Assembly: GCF_900107965.1 (NCBI RefSeq)
Contig: NZ_FNVU01000002.1
Coordinates: forward strand, 124,001 to 188,000
Direction: 5' to 3'
Length of the DNA stretch: 64,000 nt
Origin: Actinacidiphila yanglinensis
GTDB lineage: Bacteria; Actinomycetota; Actinomycetes; Streptomycetales; Streptomycetaceae
The notes under the pieces were generated by a model that was not told where the DNA came from, ran no database searches, and saw only the letters and a list, made by a program, of their open reading frames with translations. The translations under genes and the position numbers were made by a program. Position 1 is the first letter of the stretch; every line of letters begins with the position of its first letter. Shown here piece after piece: positions 43,409-52,626 of the stretch.

Positions 43409-44473
43409 TCAGCGCAGCCGCGGCTGGATCTGCTCGATGAAGATGTCACGCTTCTGCTCTGTCGTCAGATGGCACGCGGACCCGCGCCCGTCCGGCAGCT
43501 GCGGCCGCTCGGTGCTGCACCGGTCGCCGCCCACCTTCTCGACGAAGGCGCACCTGGGGTGGAACGGGCATCCCGACGGCGGGTTCAGCAGGCTCGGCGG
43601 GGTCCCCGGGATCGGCGAGAGCGGCACGTCCACATCCGCGGTCAGCCGCGGGATGGAGCTGAGCAGTCCCCACGCGTAGGGGTGCTCGGGCGCCTTCAGG
43701 ATCTCCCGGGTGGTACCCCGCTCCACCGCGCGGCCCGCGTACATCACGACCACCTTGTCCGCGGTGTTCGCGATCACGCCCAGGTCGTGGGTGATCAGGA
43801 TGATGGAGGTGCCCGTCTCCTGCTGGAGGTCCTTGAGCAGGTCGAGGATCTGGGCCTGGACCGTCACGTCGAGCGCGGTGGTCGGCTCGTCCGCGATGAC
43901 CAGCTCCGGGTCGCAGACCAGCGCCAGCGCGATCATCGCGCGCTGCCGCATACCGCCGGAGAACTGGTGCGGGAAGTCGTCCACCCGCGTCTGCGGCTGC
44001 GGGATGCCGACCCTGGCCAGCATCTCGATGGCCCGGGCGCGGCCCTCCCGCTTGGAGGCGCCGGTGTGCTTCATGAACGGCTCGGCGATCTGCCGGCCCA
44101 CCGTGTAGTAGGGCGACAGCGCCGTCAGCGAGTCCTGGAAGATCATCGCCATCTTGTTGCCGCGCAGCCGCTCCAGGGTGCGGTTGCTCGCCCCGGTCAG
44201 CTCCTGGCCGTCGAGCATGATCTCGCCGGCGATGGTGGTGTTGCGCGGGTTGTGCAGCCCGAGGATGGCCAGGTTGGTCACCGACTTGCCCGAGCCGGAC
44301 TCGCCGACGATACCGAGCGTCTCTCCCCGTTCGAGGTCGAACGACAGCCCGTCGACGGCCTTGACGGTGCCGTCTTCGGTCGCGAACCGCACGTAGAGGT
44401 CGCGGACGGAGAGGAACGGGTCGGTGCTCACCGGGTCCTTGGGTGCGGGGTCCGGCTTGGTCACTGTGGTCAC
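43409..44473 (-). CDS. bldKD: BldK-like oligopeptide transporter ATPase, OppD type
   Basis: 354 residues. Walker A GESGSGKS, signature SGGMRQR, Walker [13 protein letters not shown] and the C-terminal CPFHPRCAFVEKVGGDRC motif are visible. GTG 44473 is chosen because GAGGAG lies just upstream; longer in-frame starts would overlap the permease gene. It lies 21 nt before bldKE. It partners BldKE in ATP-driven peptide import. Confidence 0.85.
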   Translation of the reverse strand: MTTVTKPDPAPKDPVSTDPFLSVRDLYVRFATEDGTVKAVDGLSFDLERGETLGIVGESGSGKSVTNLAILGLHNPRNTTIAGEIMLDGQELTGASNRTLERLRGNKMAMIFQDSLTALSPYYTVGRQIAEPFMKHTGASKREGRARAIEMLARVGIPQPQTRVDDFPHQFSGGMRQRAMIALALVCDPELVIADEPTTALDVTVQAQILDLLKDLQQETGTSIILITHDLGVIANTADKVVVMYAGRAVERGTTREILKAPEHPYAWGLLSSIPRLTADVDVPLSPIPGTPPSLLNPPSGCPFHPRCAFVEKVGGDRCSTERPQLPDGRGSACHLTTEQKRDIFIEQIQPRLR

Positions 44474-44525
44474 TTTGGGGCTCTCCTCGGGTCCGGAGCC
44501 TGGTGCTGTAGGGGGTGCGCCGGGT

Positions 44526-45503
44526 TCATGCGAGCCGAATCCGTGGGTCGATGAGGGCGTAGCACGCGTCAACGATGATGTTGAAGATGACGATGGAGGT
44601 GGCGCCGATCAGCATCACGCCCATTTCCAGCGGCAGGTCCTGCTGGGTGACGGCCGAGACGGCGAGGTTGCCCAGGCCGTGCAGACCGAAGGTGGCCTCG
44701 GTGATGATCGCGCCACCGAAGACCGACCCCAGGTCGATGCCGAAGATGGTGATGATCGGGCCCATCGCGCCGCGCAGCGCGTAGCGCAGGAAGACGTAGC
44801 GCGAGCCCATGCCCTTGGCGCGGGCGGTGCGCACGTGCTCCTCGGACAGCTGCTCGACCATCAGGGAGCGGGTCTGGCGGCTGTAGTTCGACCAGAAGAT
44901 GACCGACATCACCAGGCAGGGCAGGACCAGGCCGGTGAGTGACGATCCCGGGTGGGCACCCCAGCTCGGGTCCTGGCCGCGGTTCAGCCAGCCCAGCTTG
45001 TAGGAGAGCAGGTAGATCGCCAGCGGGCCGATGAAGTAGATCTGCACCGACTGGCCCAGCAGGGACACCGAGCTGGCGGCGCGGTCGAAGACCGAGCCCT
45101 GCTTCCAGGCGGAGACCAGGCCGAGGCCGACACCGACGACGAGGAAGATGAAGGAGCCGCCGATGGCCAGCGACAGGGTGGTCGGGTAGCGGTCCTTCAG
45201 CAGCGCCCAGACCGGGGTCTGGTTGTTGAAGGAGAGCCCGAAGCAGGGGGCCGGGCAGTTGCCCAGCGGCAGGTGGCGACCGCCGAAGATACCGATCAGG
45301 TAGTCCCACCACTGGACGATGATCGGCTTGTCGAGGCCGAGGTTCTTGTGGATCTGGGCGATGTTCGACGGCGTGCAGTTCTTGCCGCAGGACAGCAGCG
45401 CGGGGTCGCTCGGCAGAGCGAAGAACAGCAGGTATGTCACCAGGCTGATCAGTACGAGGATGACTGCGGCGCCTAGCACCCGGCGGGTGAGGAAACGGAG
45501 CAT
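44526..45503 (-). CDS. bldKC: BldK-like oligopeptide transporter permease, OppB type
   Basis: 325 residues starting MLRFLTRRVLGAAVILVLIS, with six membrane helices and the EEHVRTARAKGMGSRYVFLRY coupling loop. A cysteine-bearing loop (CGKNC; NCPAPC) between the first helices is unusual compared with the set A/B permeases. It follows the lipoprotein gene and its hairpin. GGAAGAG precedes ATG 45503. Confidence 0.86.
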   Translation of the reverse strand: MLRFLTRRVLGAAVILVLISLVTYLLFFALPSDPALLSCGKNCTPSNIAQIHKNLGLDKPIIVQWWDYLIGIFGGRHLPLGNCPAPCFGLSFNNQTPVWALLKDRYPTTLSLAIGGSFIFLVVGVGLGLVSAWKQGSVFDRAASSVSLLGQSVQIYFIGPLAIYLLSYKLGWLNRGQDPSWGAHPGSSLTGLVLPCLVMSVIFWSNYSRQTRSLMVEQLSEEHVRTARAKGMGSRYVFLRYALRGAMGPIITIFGIDLGSVFGGAIITEATFGLHGLGNLAVSAVTQQDLPLEMGVMLIGATSIVIFNIIVDACYALIDPRIRLA

Positions 45504-45591
45504 GGGGTCGGGCTCTTCCGTAGGGGGGCCGCGGATGGCGGCGCCGGTCGAGAGCGGGAGGGGTCGGGTGGAGCTTTCGGCTCGCGCCGGT

Positions 45592-45628
45592 GGCGCCGGC
45601 CCCGCGATGCTGCCGCGGGGCCGACGCC
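45592..45628 (-). promoter_or_regulatory. Intercistronic stem-loop after the bldKB-like gene
   Basis: Arms of 15 bp with one mismatch (core CGGCCCCGCG/CGCGGGGCCG) and a 7-nt loop, 11 nt beyond the lipoprotein stop on the minus strand. It occupies the same lipoprotein/permease junction as the set A and B hairpins. Confidence 0.65.
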
Positions 45629-45639
45629 GGTGGTGCCGA

Positions 45640-47433
45640 CTACTTCACGTAGATGGTGTTCGGGTTGATCGTGCCGTAGGCGGAGTTGTAGCTGATGCCG
45701 CCGAGGCCGTCGCCGTAGACGTTGTAGTACTTGTCGTACAGGTACGGGATCTCCGGCGCGTCGGTCTTCATGATCGTCTCCGCCAGCGTCTGCCATTCAG
45801 CGGCCTGCTGGGTGAGGTCCGTGATCTTGCTGATCCGGTCGATCTCGCTGTTGACCTTCGGGTCGTTCAGGTGCGAGTAGTTCGGGTCGTCGTCCGCGAC
45901 CAGCCGGCCGTCCTGGGTCGGCGGGATGACGGTGGACGCGTTCGGCCAGTCGCTGCCCCAGCCGGTGCGGTACAGGTCGTACGGGTTGTTCGTCTTGCCG
46001 ATCAGCGTGTAGTACGCGGTCGGGTCGATGGCCTTGGCGTCCAGCGTGATGCCGGCCTTGGCGAACGAGTTCTTCAGCGTGGTGGCGACGTTCGCCCAGC
46101 GCTGGCCCGAGTTGGAGTACGCGAAGGACAGGTGCAGGTTCTTGACGCCCGCCTCCTTCAGCAGCTCCTTGGCCTTCTCCGGGTCACCCAGCGGCTTGGT
46201 GAGCTTGCCGTACGGGTCGGACGGCTTGAAGCCGGAGACCGTCGGGCCGATCAGGTTGGTGCCGAGCTCACCCTGCTGCGGGCCACCGAGCGCGGTCTGC
46301 ACCTGCTGCATCGGGAACGCGTAGATGATGGCCTGGCGGACCTTCACGTTCTTGATCCGCGAGACGTTGATGTTGAACACGTCCACGAACGGCTGGTAGT
46401 TGCTCTCCAGCCGCGACTTGTACTGCGAGGCGGCGAGCACCGACATCTGCGTCGGGTCGGCGGACTGCACCAGCGAGACGGCGTCCTTGTCGCTGCCGCT
46501 CTGCTGCTCCAGGCGCTGGGTCAGGCCGGGCTGCTCGACACCGAGCTGGATGTCCCACTTGTCCGGGAACGCGCCGCGGATCGGGTCCGTCTTGGCGTCC
46601 CAGTACTTGTTGCGGGTCAGCTCCAGAGCCTTGCCGGGCTTGTAGCTGGACACCACGTACGGGCCGTCGGAGAACGGGGCGGTGTCGTACTTCGGGCCGG
46701 TGTCCTTGGCCTTCAGGATCGGGCCGGAGCCGGACAGCGCCATCGCGTACGGGGCGTCCGCGTGCGGCGTCTTGAAGTGGAAGACGATGGTCTTGTCGTC
46801 CGGGGTCGCCAGCACCGAGTCCGGCAGCGACTTGCCGCCCTGCGGGCCGCCGTAGACCTTGCGGAAGTCCGACTGACCGGTCAGCCACTGCTGCAGGTAC
46901 TGCGGGCCGGCGGTCTCGAAGCTGGAGAAGAGCCGCTCGATGCCGTACTTCACCTGGTCAGAGGTGATCGCCGTGCCGTCCTGCCACTTCAGGCCGTCCT
47001 TGAGGTGGAACGTCCAGGTCTTGCCGCCGTCCGAGGAGGTACCGGTGTCGGTGGCGAGGTCGCCCACGAGGGTCGTCTTGCCCGTCGTCGGGTCGATCTT
47101 GTAGTTGGTCAGCTGGCGGCTGAACAGCTGCCCGATGACCTGCTCCTGGTTGACGTACGCCTCGGCCGGGTCCAGGTGGTTGATGCCCGCCGGCTCCAGG
47201 TCGATCGCGGTGCCGCCCTTCTTCGCCCCCGCAACGGCCGGCGCCGGACCGACGGAGTCGGCCGCGGTGCCCACCGTGATGGTCTGCACCTTCGCGGTGG
47301 AGGCAGCGGTGGTGCTGCCACCACTCGGGTTGGAAGACCCGCCGCCGCCACCGTTACCGCTACTGCATGCGCTCAGGGCCAGAGCCCCCACCGACAGCAC
47401 AGCTGCGGCGCTATACGCCCTACGCTTCTTCAT
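45640..47433 (-). CDS. bldKB: BldKB-like oligopeptide-binding lipoprotein
   Basis: 597 residues with lipobox ALSAC and lipidated C23, a Gly/Ser linker, then a family 5 peptide-binding fold (GGKTWTFHLKDGLKWQDGTA region). In S. coelicolor BldKB is the extracellular binding component for the peptide signal that starts aerial growth. It is only distantly similar to the set A/B lipoproteins, so it is not part of that recent duplication. The ATG at 47433 follows AGGAAT. It lies between two permease genes, as in bldK. Confidence 0.85.
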   Translation of the reverse strand: MKKRRAYSAAAVLSVGALALSACSSGNGGGGGSSNPSGGSTTAASTAKVQTITVGTAADSVGPAPAVAGAKKGGTAIDLEPAGINHLDPAEAYVNQEQVIGQLFSRQLTNYKIDPTTGKTTLVGDLATDTGTSSDGGKTWTFHLKDGLKWQDGTAITSDQVKYGIERLFSSFETAGPQYLQQWLTGQSDFRKVYGGPQGGKSLPDSVLATPDDKTIVFHFKTPHADAPYAMALSGSGPILKAKDTGPKYDTAPFSDGPYVVSSYKPGKALELTRNKYWDAKTDPIRGAFPDKWDIQLGVEQPGLTQRLEQQSGSDKDAVSLVQSADPTQMSVLAASQYKSRLESNYQPFVDVFNINVSRIKNVKVRQAIIYAFPMQQVQTALGGPQQGELGTNLIGPTVSGFKPSDPYGKLTKPLGDPEKAKELLKEAGVKNLHLSFAYSNSGQRWANVATTLKNSFAKAGITLDAKAIDPTAYYTLIGKTNNPYDLYRTGWGSDWPNASTVIPPTQDGRLVADDDPNYSHLNDPKVNSEIDRISKITDLTQQAAEWQTLAETIMKTDAPEIPYLYDKYYNVYGDGLGGISYNSAYGTINPNTIYVK

Positions 47434-47500
47434 CTATTCCTGCCTGTCATCGAACTGGCCTTGCCGCTCCCCGGGACCGGCGAGACGACGTGGACACTCA

Positions 47501-48535
47501 TCAGCGGATGGTCTTGGGATCGAGAGCGTCCCGGACCGAGTCCCCGAGCAGGTTGAAGGCGACGACGAAGATGACCATCGCGATGCCGGGGAAGAACATG
47601 TACGTGAGGTCGGACTGGTAGTTCGCGGCCGCGTCCTGGAACATCAGGCCCCAGTCCGGCGTCGGCTGCTGCATGCCGACACCGAGGAAGGACAGACCCG
47701 CTTCGGCCGTCACGTTCACCGGTACGAGCAGGGTGGACTGCACGAGGATCGTGGTCCACAGGTTCGGCAGGAGCTCCTTGCGGATGATCCGGCTGCTGGA
47801 CGCTCCGGACAGCTTGGCCGCCTCGATGTACTCCCGCTCCCGAAGCGACAGCACCTGCGCGCGGACCAGGCGGCCCAGTGACATCCACCCCAGGACGAAC
47901 TGCACCAGCACCAGCGCGGTGAAGCGCAGGTAGGTGGGCTCGTTGTCACCCGGCTTGACGAACAGCGACAGGATGACGGGGGTGAAGGCGATGAAGAACA
48001 GCTGCTGCGGGAAGGACATCATCAGGTCGGAGGCCCGGCCGACGAAGTAGTCCGTGCGCCCGCCGATGTAGCCCTGCACCAGGCCGACCGTGACACCCAG
48101 CAGCACCGACAGGATCGTCACGCACAGCGCGACGCCCAGCGAGGTGCGGATGCCGTAGATCAGCAGGGCGAAGACGTCGCGGCCCAGGTGCGGCTCGATG
48201 CCGAACCAGTGGGTGCCGTCGATGCCTCCGTTGGGCTTGATCGGCAGCCCGTAGGCGTTCAGCAGGCCGTCGTCCTGGCCGTAGAGCGAGTACGCGTTCT
48301 GACCGTAGAGCTTGACGATCAGCGGCGCGAAGATGGCGATCAGGACGAAGCCTGCCACGACCACGGCACAGAGCATGCCGACCTTGTCACGCTTGAACCG
48401 AATCCAGGCAAGCTGCCGGGGTGATCGGCCCACCAGTTCAGCAGCTCGCTTCTGCCCGGAGTCGGGGTTGCCGCCCTCTGGGTCGAGGGTGAGGCTGCCC
48501 GCACTCTCAGCGGCAGCCTTACTAGGACTTGTCAT
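47501..48535 (-). CDS. bldKA: BldK-like oligopeptide transporter permease, OppC type
   Basis: 344 residues. About 60 hydrophilic N-terminal residues precede six membrane helices. The coupling loop is REREYIEAAKLSGASSSRIIRKEL. It is the first gene of the operon, preceded by a long, relatively AT-rich leader. ATG 48535 has GGGGAAG upstream; a GTG one codon earlier is also possible. The following gene is 67 nt away. Confidence 0.86.
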   Translation of the reverse strand: MTSPSKAAAESAGSLTLDPEGGNPDSGQKRAAELVGRSPRQLAWIRFKRDKVGMLCAVVVAGFVLIAIFAPLIVKLYGQNAYSLYGQDDGLLNAYGLPIKPNGGIDGTHWFGIEPHLGRDVFALLIYGIRTSLGVALCVTILSVLLGVTVGLVQGYIGGRTDYFVGRASDLMMSFPQQLFFIAFTPVILSLFVKPGDNEPTYLRFTALVLVQFVLGWMSLGRLVRAQVLSLREREYIEAAKLSGASSSRIIRKELLPNLWTTILVQSTLLVPVNVTAEAGLSFLGVGMQQPTPDWGLMFQDAAANYQSDLTYMFFPGIAMVIFVVAFNLLGDSVRDALDPKTIR

Positions 48536-49010
48536 CACACTTCCCCGGGACCGAAAACGTGCGTGCAACGCCGATGCGCAACGCGTGTTGAGCGGGACTT
48601 TCGCAATGGAATCAACTTCCAGTCAAGGGGGGAAGGTGGGAAGAAAGCTTGTTGTTTGGCATCTTGAGCGAAGGTTTTGCAGATTGTCGTCCGTACGTGC
48701 TTGACAACCACTATTTGAAACGGACATTCTGGAAGTCTTCGTACATAACGCGTTTACATGCAAGCAACTTTTCTGTCGCAACTCCGATATACGGACCGAG
48801 CAGTCTGAACAACGTACGGCCGTGCGGGTGCCGTAGGCCGGTCGGGGTACGCGATGCGTCTCCGGCCGGCCGCTCCGCCCGCGCTCGGCGGCACCGGTGG
48901 CCGTACGTTTCGACCATTAGTACCCGACCTGCATGAACGCCGAAGCCCCGGGCACGGAAAGTGACCGGGGCTTCGGCGCGAGCGGGTGTCGCGTGCGGCT
49001 TTCGGGCGCG
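48536..49010. promoter_or_regulatory. Long AT-rich leader and promoter region of the bldK-like operon
   Basis: 475 bases without a supportable gene. About 48590-48800 is much less GC-rich than the rest of the window. On the minus strand TTGCGA (48781-48776) is 17 nt from TGTAAA (48758-48753), a plausible promoter that would give a leader of about 210 nt. AACGCGTT at 48748-48755 is a perfect palindrome beside the -10. Open frames here lack coding character. Confidence 0.45.
48938..48978. terminator. Terminator of the S9 peptidase gene
   Basis: Perfect 14-bp arms CGCCGAAGCCCCGG and CCGGGGCTTCGGCG with a 13-nt loop, about 33 nt beyond the peptidase stop (minus strand). Confidence 0.8.
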
Positions 49011-51230
49011 CTATCCGCGGGGGCGGCTGCCCAGCGCGCGCTTGAGGAAGTCCACCTGGAGCAGCAGCAGGTTCTCGGCGACCTGCTCCTGGGGCGCCGT
49101 CATGTGGGTGACCCCGGACAGCGGCAGGACTTCGTGCGGACGGCCCGCCGCCAGGAGGGCGGTGGACAGCCGCAGCGAGTGGGCGACCAGCACGTTGTCG
49201 TCGGCGAGGCCGTGGATGACCATCATCGGCCGGGCCGGCTCGGCGGCCTGCACCAGGCCGTGCTCGCCGACCAGGGAGTTCGCCTCGTAGACCGCCGGCC
49301 GCTCGCGGGGGTCGCCGAGGTAGCGCTCCATGTAGTGCGTGTCGTACAGCCGCAGGTCGGTGACCGGGGCGCCGACCACCGCGGCGTGGAAGACGTCCGG
49401 GCGGCGCAGCGCGGCGAGGCCGGCGAGGTAGCCGCCGTAGGACCAGCCGCGGATCGCGACCCGGCCCAGGTCCAGCGGGTACGTCTCGGCGACCGCGTGC
49501 AGCGCCGCGACCTGGTCGGCCAGCGAGACCCCGGCGAAGTCGCCGGCGATGGACTTCTCCCACTGCGGCGAGCGGCCCGGGGTGCCGCGGCCGTCCGCCA
49601 CGATCACCGCGAAGCCCTGGTCGGCGAACCACTGCGAGACCAGGTGCGGGTTGTGCGCCGCGTACACCCGCTGGCCGTGCGGCCCGCCGTACGGATCGAG
49701 CAGCACCGGCAGTGGGCCGTCGCCCTCGCGCCAGTCGGAGGGCAGCAGCACCGCGGTCGGGATGCGCAGCGGCCCGGCCGCCACCAGCCGGGGCCGGGCG
49801 GTCAGCGACGGGGTCTCGGTATACGAAGCGATCCGCGCGACCTCGGTCTCGCCGCGCAGCACCCGGGTCCGCGCCCCGGGCCGGTCCAGCGCGGAGGACG
49901 TCAGTACCGTCAGGCCGCCGCCGCGCACGGCGGTGTGCACGCCCGGCTCGGTGGAGATCCGGACCGGGGCGGTGCCCGCGCCGCGGTGGTCCACCCGGTA
50001 GACGTGCACCTCGCCGATCTCCTGGTCGCCGGCCGCCTCGCCGGCGGACGCGGCCACCAGGAAGTCCTCGGCGCTCACGTCCAGCACCGCCCGCAGGTGC
50101 AGCTCCGGGCCGGTCAGCGTCCTTTCGCCCACCTTCAGGGCGCGTGCACCCGATTCGTCACCGATGGTGGCCGGCTCGCCGGCAGGGGTGCGCACCGGCA
50201 CACCGGGGAAGAGATCCAGCCAAGTTGGATCTTCCTCGACGGCCACGATCCCGGTCGCGCCCGTCCTGGGGTCCACCGCGAGGTATGCCTGGCTGCGCTG
50301 GTTCCGGCTCTGCACCAGCAGCAGCGCGGGGCCGCTCGCCGACCAGTGCACGGCGGCCAGGTACGGGTAGCGGTCGCGGTCCCACACCACGTCGGTGCGC
50401 GAACCGTCCAGGCCGAACAGGGCGAGGGTCACCTCGGCGTTGTCCGTGCCCGCCTGCGGGTAGGGCACCTCGACCGGGGCGCGGTCCGGATACGCGGGCT
50501 GCGAGATCCACCAGCGCTGCACCGGTGTCTCGTCCACCCGCGCGACGAGCAGCGCGCTGCTGTCCGGCGCCCACCAGAAGCCGCGGGCGCGGCCCATCTC
50601 CTCGGCCGCGACGAACTCCGCCAGTCCCCACGTCACCGACGCGCCGTCCGGCTCGGCCAGCGCGCGATCGCCCGCGCCGCCGGCCCCGCCCGTGTCCGTG
50701 CCCACGCCGGCCGCACCGCCGAGGCCGGCCACGCGCAGGGCGCCACCCGCCGCGTACGCCACCCACCGGCCGTCCGGGGACGGCCGCGGGTCCACCACGG
50801 GCCCCGGCGCCGCCAGTTCGCGCACCGCGGGGGAGGAGCCCGGCTCGCGCGACCCCGCGCCGGCGCCCAACTCCGCCACGAACAGCCGCCCCGACAGCGC
50901 GAAGGCGGCCACCTCCACCGCGTCGTCCACCGCGAAGGCGACCACGCCCGCCGAGCCCTCCCGGCTGCGCTCGCGCCGGGCCCGCTCCGCCGCGGGCAAC
51001 TCCTCGTCGGCGCCGCCGAGTACCTCCGCGGGATCCGCCACCAGCCGCTCCACCGGGTCCCCGTCCGCCAGCAGGTCCAGCACCCACAGCAGGTGCTCCC
51101 GCTCGGTGCCCGACCGGGCCCGCACGAACGCCACCCGGTCCCCGCCCGGTGCGACGGCGAACGCCCGCGGCGCCCCGAGGGTGAACCGCTGGGTGCGCGC
51201 GTGCTGGCGCGGGAATGAGAGGTACGTCAT
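49011..51230 (-). CDS. S9 family prolyl oligopeptidase (dipeptidyl peptidase IV-like)
   Basis: 739 residues. The N-terminal 470 or so resemble the DPP-IV beta-propeller and the C-terminal part is an alpha/beta hydrolase. The catalytic serine is S597 in GWSYGGY, the acid D677 or D678 in GLADDN, and H709 in VTHMT. It cleaves short proline- or alanine-containing peptides. No signal peptide is seen, so it is probably cytoplasmic. Lying next to three peptide importers, it may degrade imported peptides, which is inference. TAGGGT (minus strand, 51243-51238) lies 7 nt before the ATG and no ribosome site is visible, suggesting a leaderless mRNA. Confidence 0.92.
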   Translation of the reverse strand: MTYLSFPRQHARTQRFTLGAPRAFAVAPGGDRVAFVRARSGTEREHLLWVLDLLADGDPVERLVADPAEVLGGADEELPAAERARRERSREGSAGVVAFAVDDAVEVAAFALSGRLFVAELGAGAGSREPGSSPAVRELAAPGPVVDPRPSPDGRWVAYAAGGALRVAGLGGAAGVGTDTGGAGGAGDRALAEPDGASVTWGLAEFVAAEEMGRARGFWWAPDSSALLVARVDETPVQRWWISQPAYPDRAPVEVPYPQAGTDNAEVTLALFGLDGSRTDVVWDRDRYPYLAAVHWSASGPALLLVQSRNQRSQAYLAVDPRTGATGIVAVEEDPTWLDLFPGVPVRTPAGEPATIGDESGARALKVGERTLTGPELHLRAVLDVSAEDFLVAASAGEAAGDQEIGEVHVYRVDHRGAGTAPVRISTEPGVHTAVRGGGLTVLTSSALDRPGARTRVLRGETEVARIASYTETPSLTARPRLVAAGPLRIPTAVLLPSDWREGDGPLPVLLDPYGGPHGQRVYAAHNPHLVSQWFADQGFAVIVADGRGTPGRSPQWEKSIAGDFAGVSLADQVAALHAVAETYPLDLGRVAIRGWSYGGYLAGLAALRRPDVFHAAVVGAPVTDLRLYDTHYMERYLGDPRERPAVYEANSLVGEHGLVQAAEPARPMMVIHGLADDNVLVAHSLRLSTALLAAGRPHEVLPLSGVTHMTAPQEQVAENLLLLQVDFLKRALGSRPRG

Positions 51231-51237
51231 ACCCGTG

Positions 51238-51243
51238 ACCCTA
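51238..51243 (-). promoter_or_regulatory. -10 box of a probable leaderless promoter (S9 peptidase)
   Basis: TAGGGT on the minus strand ends 7 nt before the ATG at 51230, without a ribosome site between. Confidence 0.4.
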
Positions 51244-51414
51244 GAGGGTGGCTCCGACAATCGCCCCCGTATTTGTGCCCGGAGGCCCCCGCGTGGCGCT
51301 GACCTGCTGGTCCCGGTCCGGCCCAGGTGCCGCCCCGGGCACCGCCGTTGGCTGGATCTCGTCATGCGCCCCCGCGTGCTTCCGTGCTCCGACATATGCG
51401 GTCGCACGGAAAGT

Positions 51415-51420
51415 TATGAT
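51415..51420 (+). promoter_or_regulatory. -10 box candidate upstream of the small membrane protein
   Basis: TATGAT matches the consensus at 5 of 6 positions and is about 70 nt before the GTG at 51491. A poor -35 (CCGACA) lies 20 nt upstream. Confidence 0.35.
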
Positions 51421-51490
51421 CCGTAGCCGTGGGTGGGTAATAAGCATGTGGCAACTGACATGGACCCTGCGTAAGAGGAGGTGAGCCGCT

Positions 51491-51685
51491 GTGGCACTCT
51501 CGATTTCGGCGGTGCTGCTGCTGCTGATCGTCGTTGTCCTGCTGATCCGCCGTTCAGGGCTCAAGGCAGGGCACGCGGTGGCCTGTACGTTGCTCGGCTT
51601 CTATCTCGCCAGTTCCTCGTGGGCGCCCCAGATCACCGACCTCACCACCAACGTGGCCCAGACCATCTCCAACATCAAGATCTAG
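51491..51685 (+). CDS. Small conserved membrane protein
   Basis: 64 residues. Residues 1-20 form one membrane helix (ALSISAVLLLLIVVVLLI), followed by RRSG and a second, weaker hydrophobic segment (AVACTLLGFYLASSSW). The tail is Thr/Asn/Ile-rich. AGGAGGTGA at 51476-51484 is a near-perfect ribosome site for GTG 51491. I do not recognise a function. Confidence 0.7.
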   Translation: MALSISAVLLLLIVVVLLIRRSGLKAGHAVACTLLGFYLASSSWAPQITDLTTNVAQTISNIKI

Positions 51686-51714
51686 CCGCTGCCGGGGTCC
51701 GGTGGCCGGAGCCG

Positions 51715-51720
51715 TAGGCT
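51715..51720 (+). promoter_or_regulatory. -10 box of a probable leaderless promoter (mshB)
   Basis: TAGGCT lies 6 nt before the ATG at 51727, and no ribosome site is visible in the gap. Confidence 0.4.
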
Positions 51721-51726
51721 TCGACC

Positions 51727-52626
51727 ATGACCGAAGTTCCCGGCAGCCCTCCTGCGCGGCGCCTGCTGCTCGTCCACGCCCACCCGGACGACGAGACGAT
51801 CAACAACGGCGCCACCATGGCCAAGTACGCGGCCGAGGGAGCGCACGTCACCCTGGTCACCTGCACGCTCGGTGAGGAGGGCGAGGTCATCCCGCCGGAG
51901 CTCGCCCACCTCGCCGCCGACCGCGACGACACCCTCGGCGAGCACCGGATCGGCGAACTCGCCGCGGCCATGGCCGCGCTGGGGGTCACCGACCACCGCT
52001 TCCTCGGCGGCGCCGGCCGGTACCGCGACTCCGGGATGATGGGAGTCGCCCAGAACGACCACCCGGCCTGCCTGTGGCGGGCCGATCCGGACGAGGCGGC
52101 CGGCCACCTCGCCGACGTGATCCTGGAGGTCCGCCCCCAGGTCCTGGTCACCTACGACGACAACGGCGGCTACGGCCACCCCGACCACATCCAGGCGCAC
52201 CGCGTCGCGATGCGCGGCTACGAGATCGCCGCCCGGCGCGGCCATCGGATCGACCGGGTCTACGAGATCTGCACGCCCCGCTCGGTGGTGCAGGCCGGGT
52301 TCGACAAACTCGCCGCCGAGGGCCGGGACTTCCCGTTCGAGGGCATCGCGACCCCCGACGACGTGCCCGGTGTGGTCGACGACGAACTGGTGACCGTCGC
52401 GGTCGACGGCGCCGCCCATGCCGACCGCAAGACCGCCGCGATGCGCGCGCACGCCAGCCAGATCGCCGTCGACGGCCCCTTCTTCGCGCTCTCCAACGAC
52501 CTGGGCCAGCCCTTCTTCGCCGTCGAGTACTACCGGCAGGTGCACGGTGCGCCGAGCGGCCGCGCGGACGACCTGTTCGGCCCGGAGCAGGAGCCGGCCG
52601 TGCCGTCGGGCGGTGAGCAGCGGTGA
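51727..52626 (+). CDS. mshB: GlcNAc-Ins deacetylase of mycothiol biosynthesis
   Basis: 299-residue zinc deacetylase of the LmbE/PIG-L family. AHPDDE (18-23) and GHPDH (150-154) supply the zinc ligands H19, D22 and H154, with D21 as general base. MshB removes acetate from GlcNAc-inositol to give GlcN-Ins, the precursor of mycothiol. Length and motifs fit MshB better than the mycothiol-conjugate amidase Mca. It overlaps the next gene by 4 bp (GTGA). Confidence 0.9.
   Translation: MTEVPGSPPARRLLLVHAHPDDETINNGATMAKYAAEGAHVTLVTCTLGEEGEVIPPELAHLAADRDDTLGEHRIGELAAAMAALGVTDHRFLGGAGRYRDSGMMGVAQNDHPACLWRADPDEAAGHLADVILEVRPQVLVTYDDNGGYGHPDHIQAHRVAMRGYEIAARRGHRIDRVYEICTPRSVVQAGFDKLAAEGRDFPFEGIATPDDVPGVVDDELVTVAVDGAAHADRKTAAMRAHASQIAVDGPFFALSNDLGQPFFAVEYYRQVHGAPSGRADDLFGPEQEPAVPSGGEQR

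Noticed and set aside
48701..48729. Plus-strand TTGACA at 48701 as a promoter
   Set aside because: No -10-like sequence at 16-19 nt and no plus-strand gene downstream before the convergent peptidase.
48649..48936. 95-codon plus-strand ORF in the AT-rich island upstream of bldKA
   Set aside because: Codon use is unlike a coding gene of this genome, there is no ribosome site or domain, and the ORF ends in the terminator zone of the peptidase.
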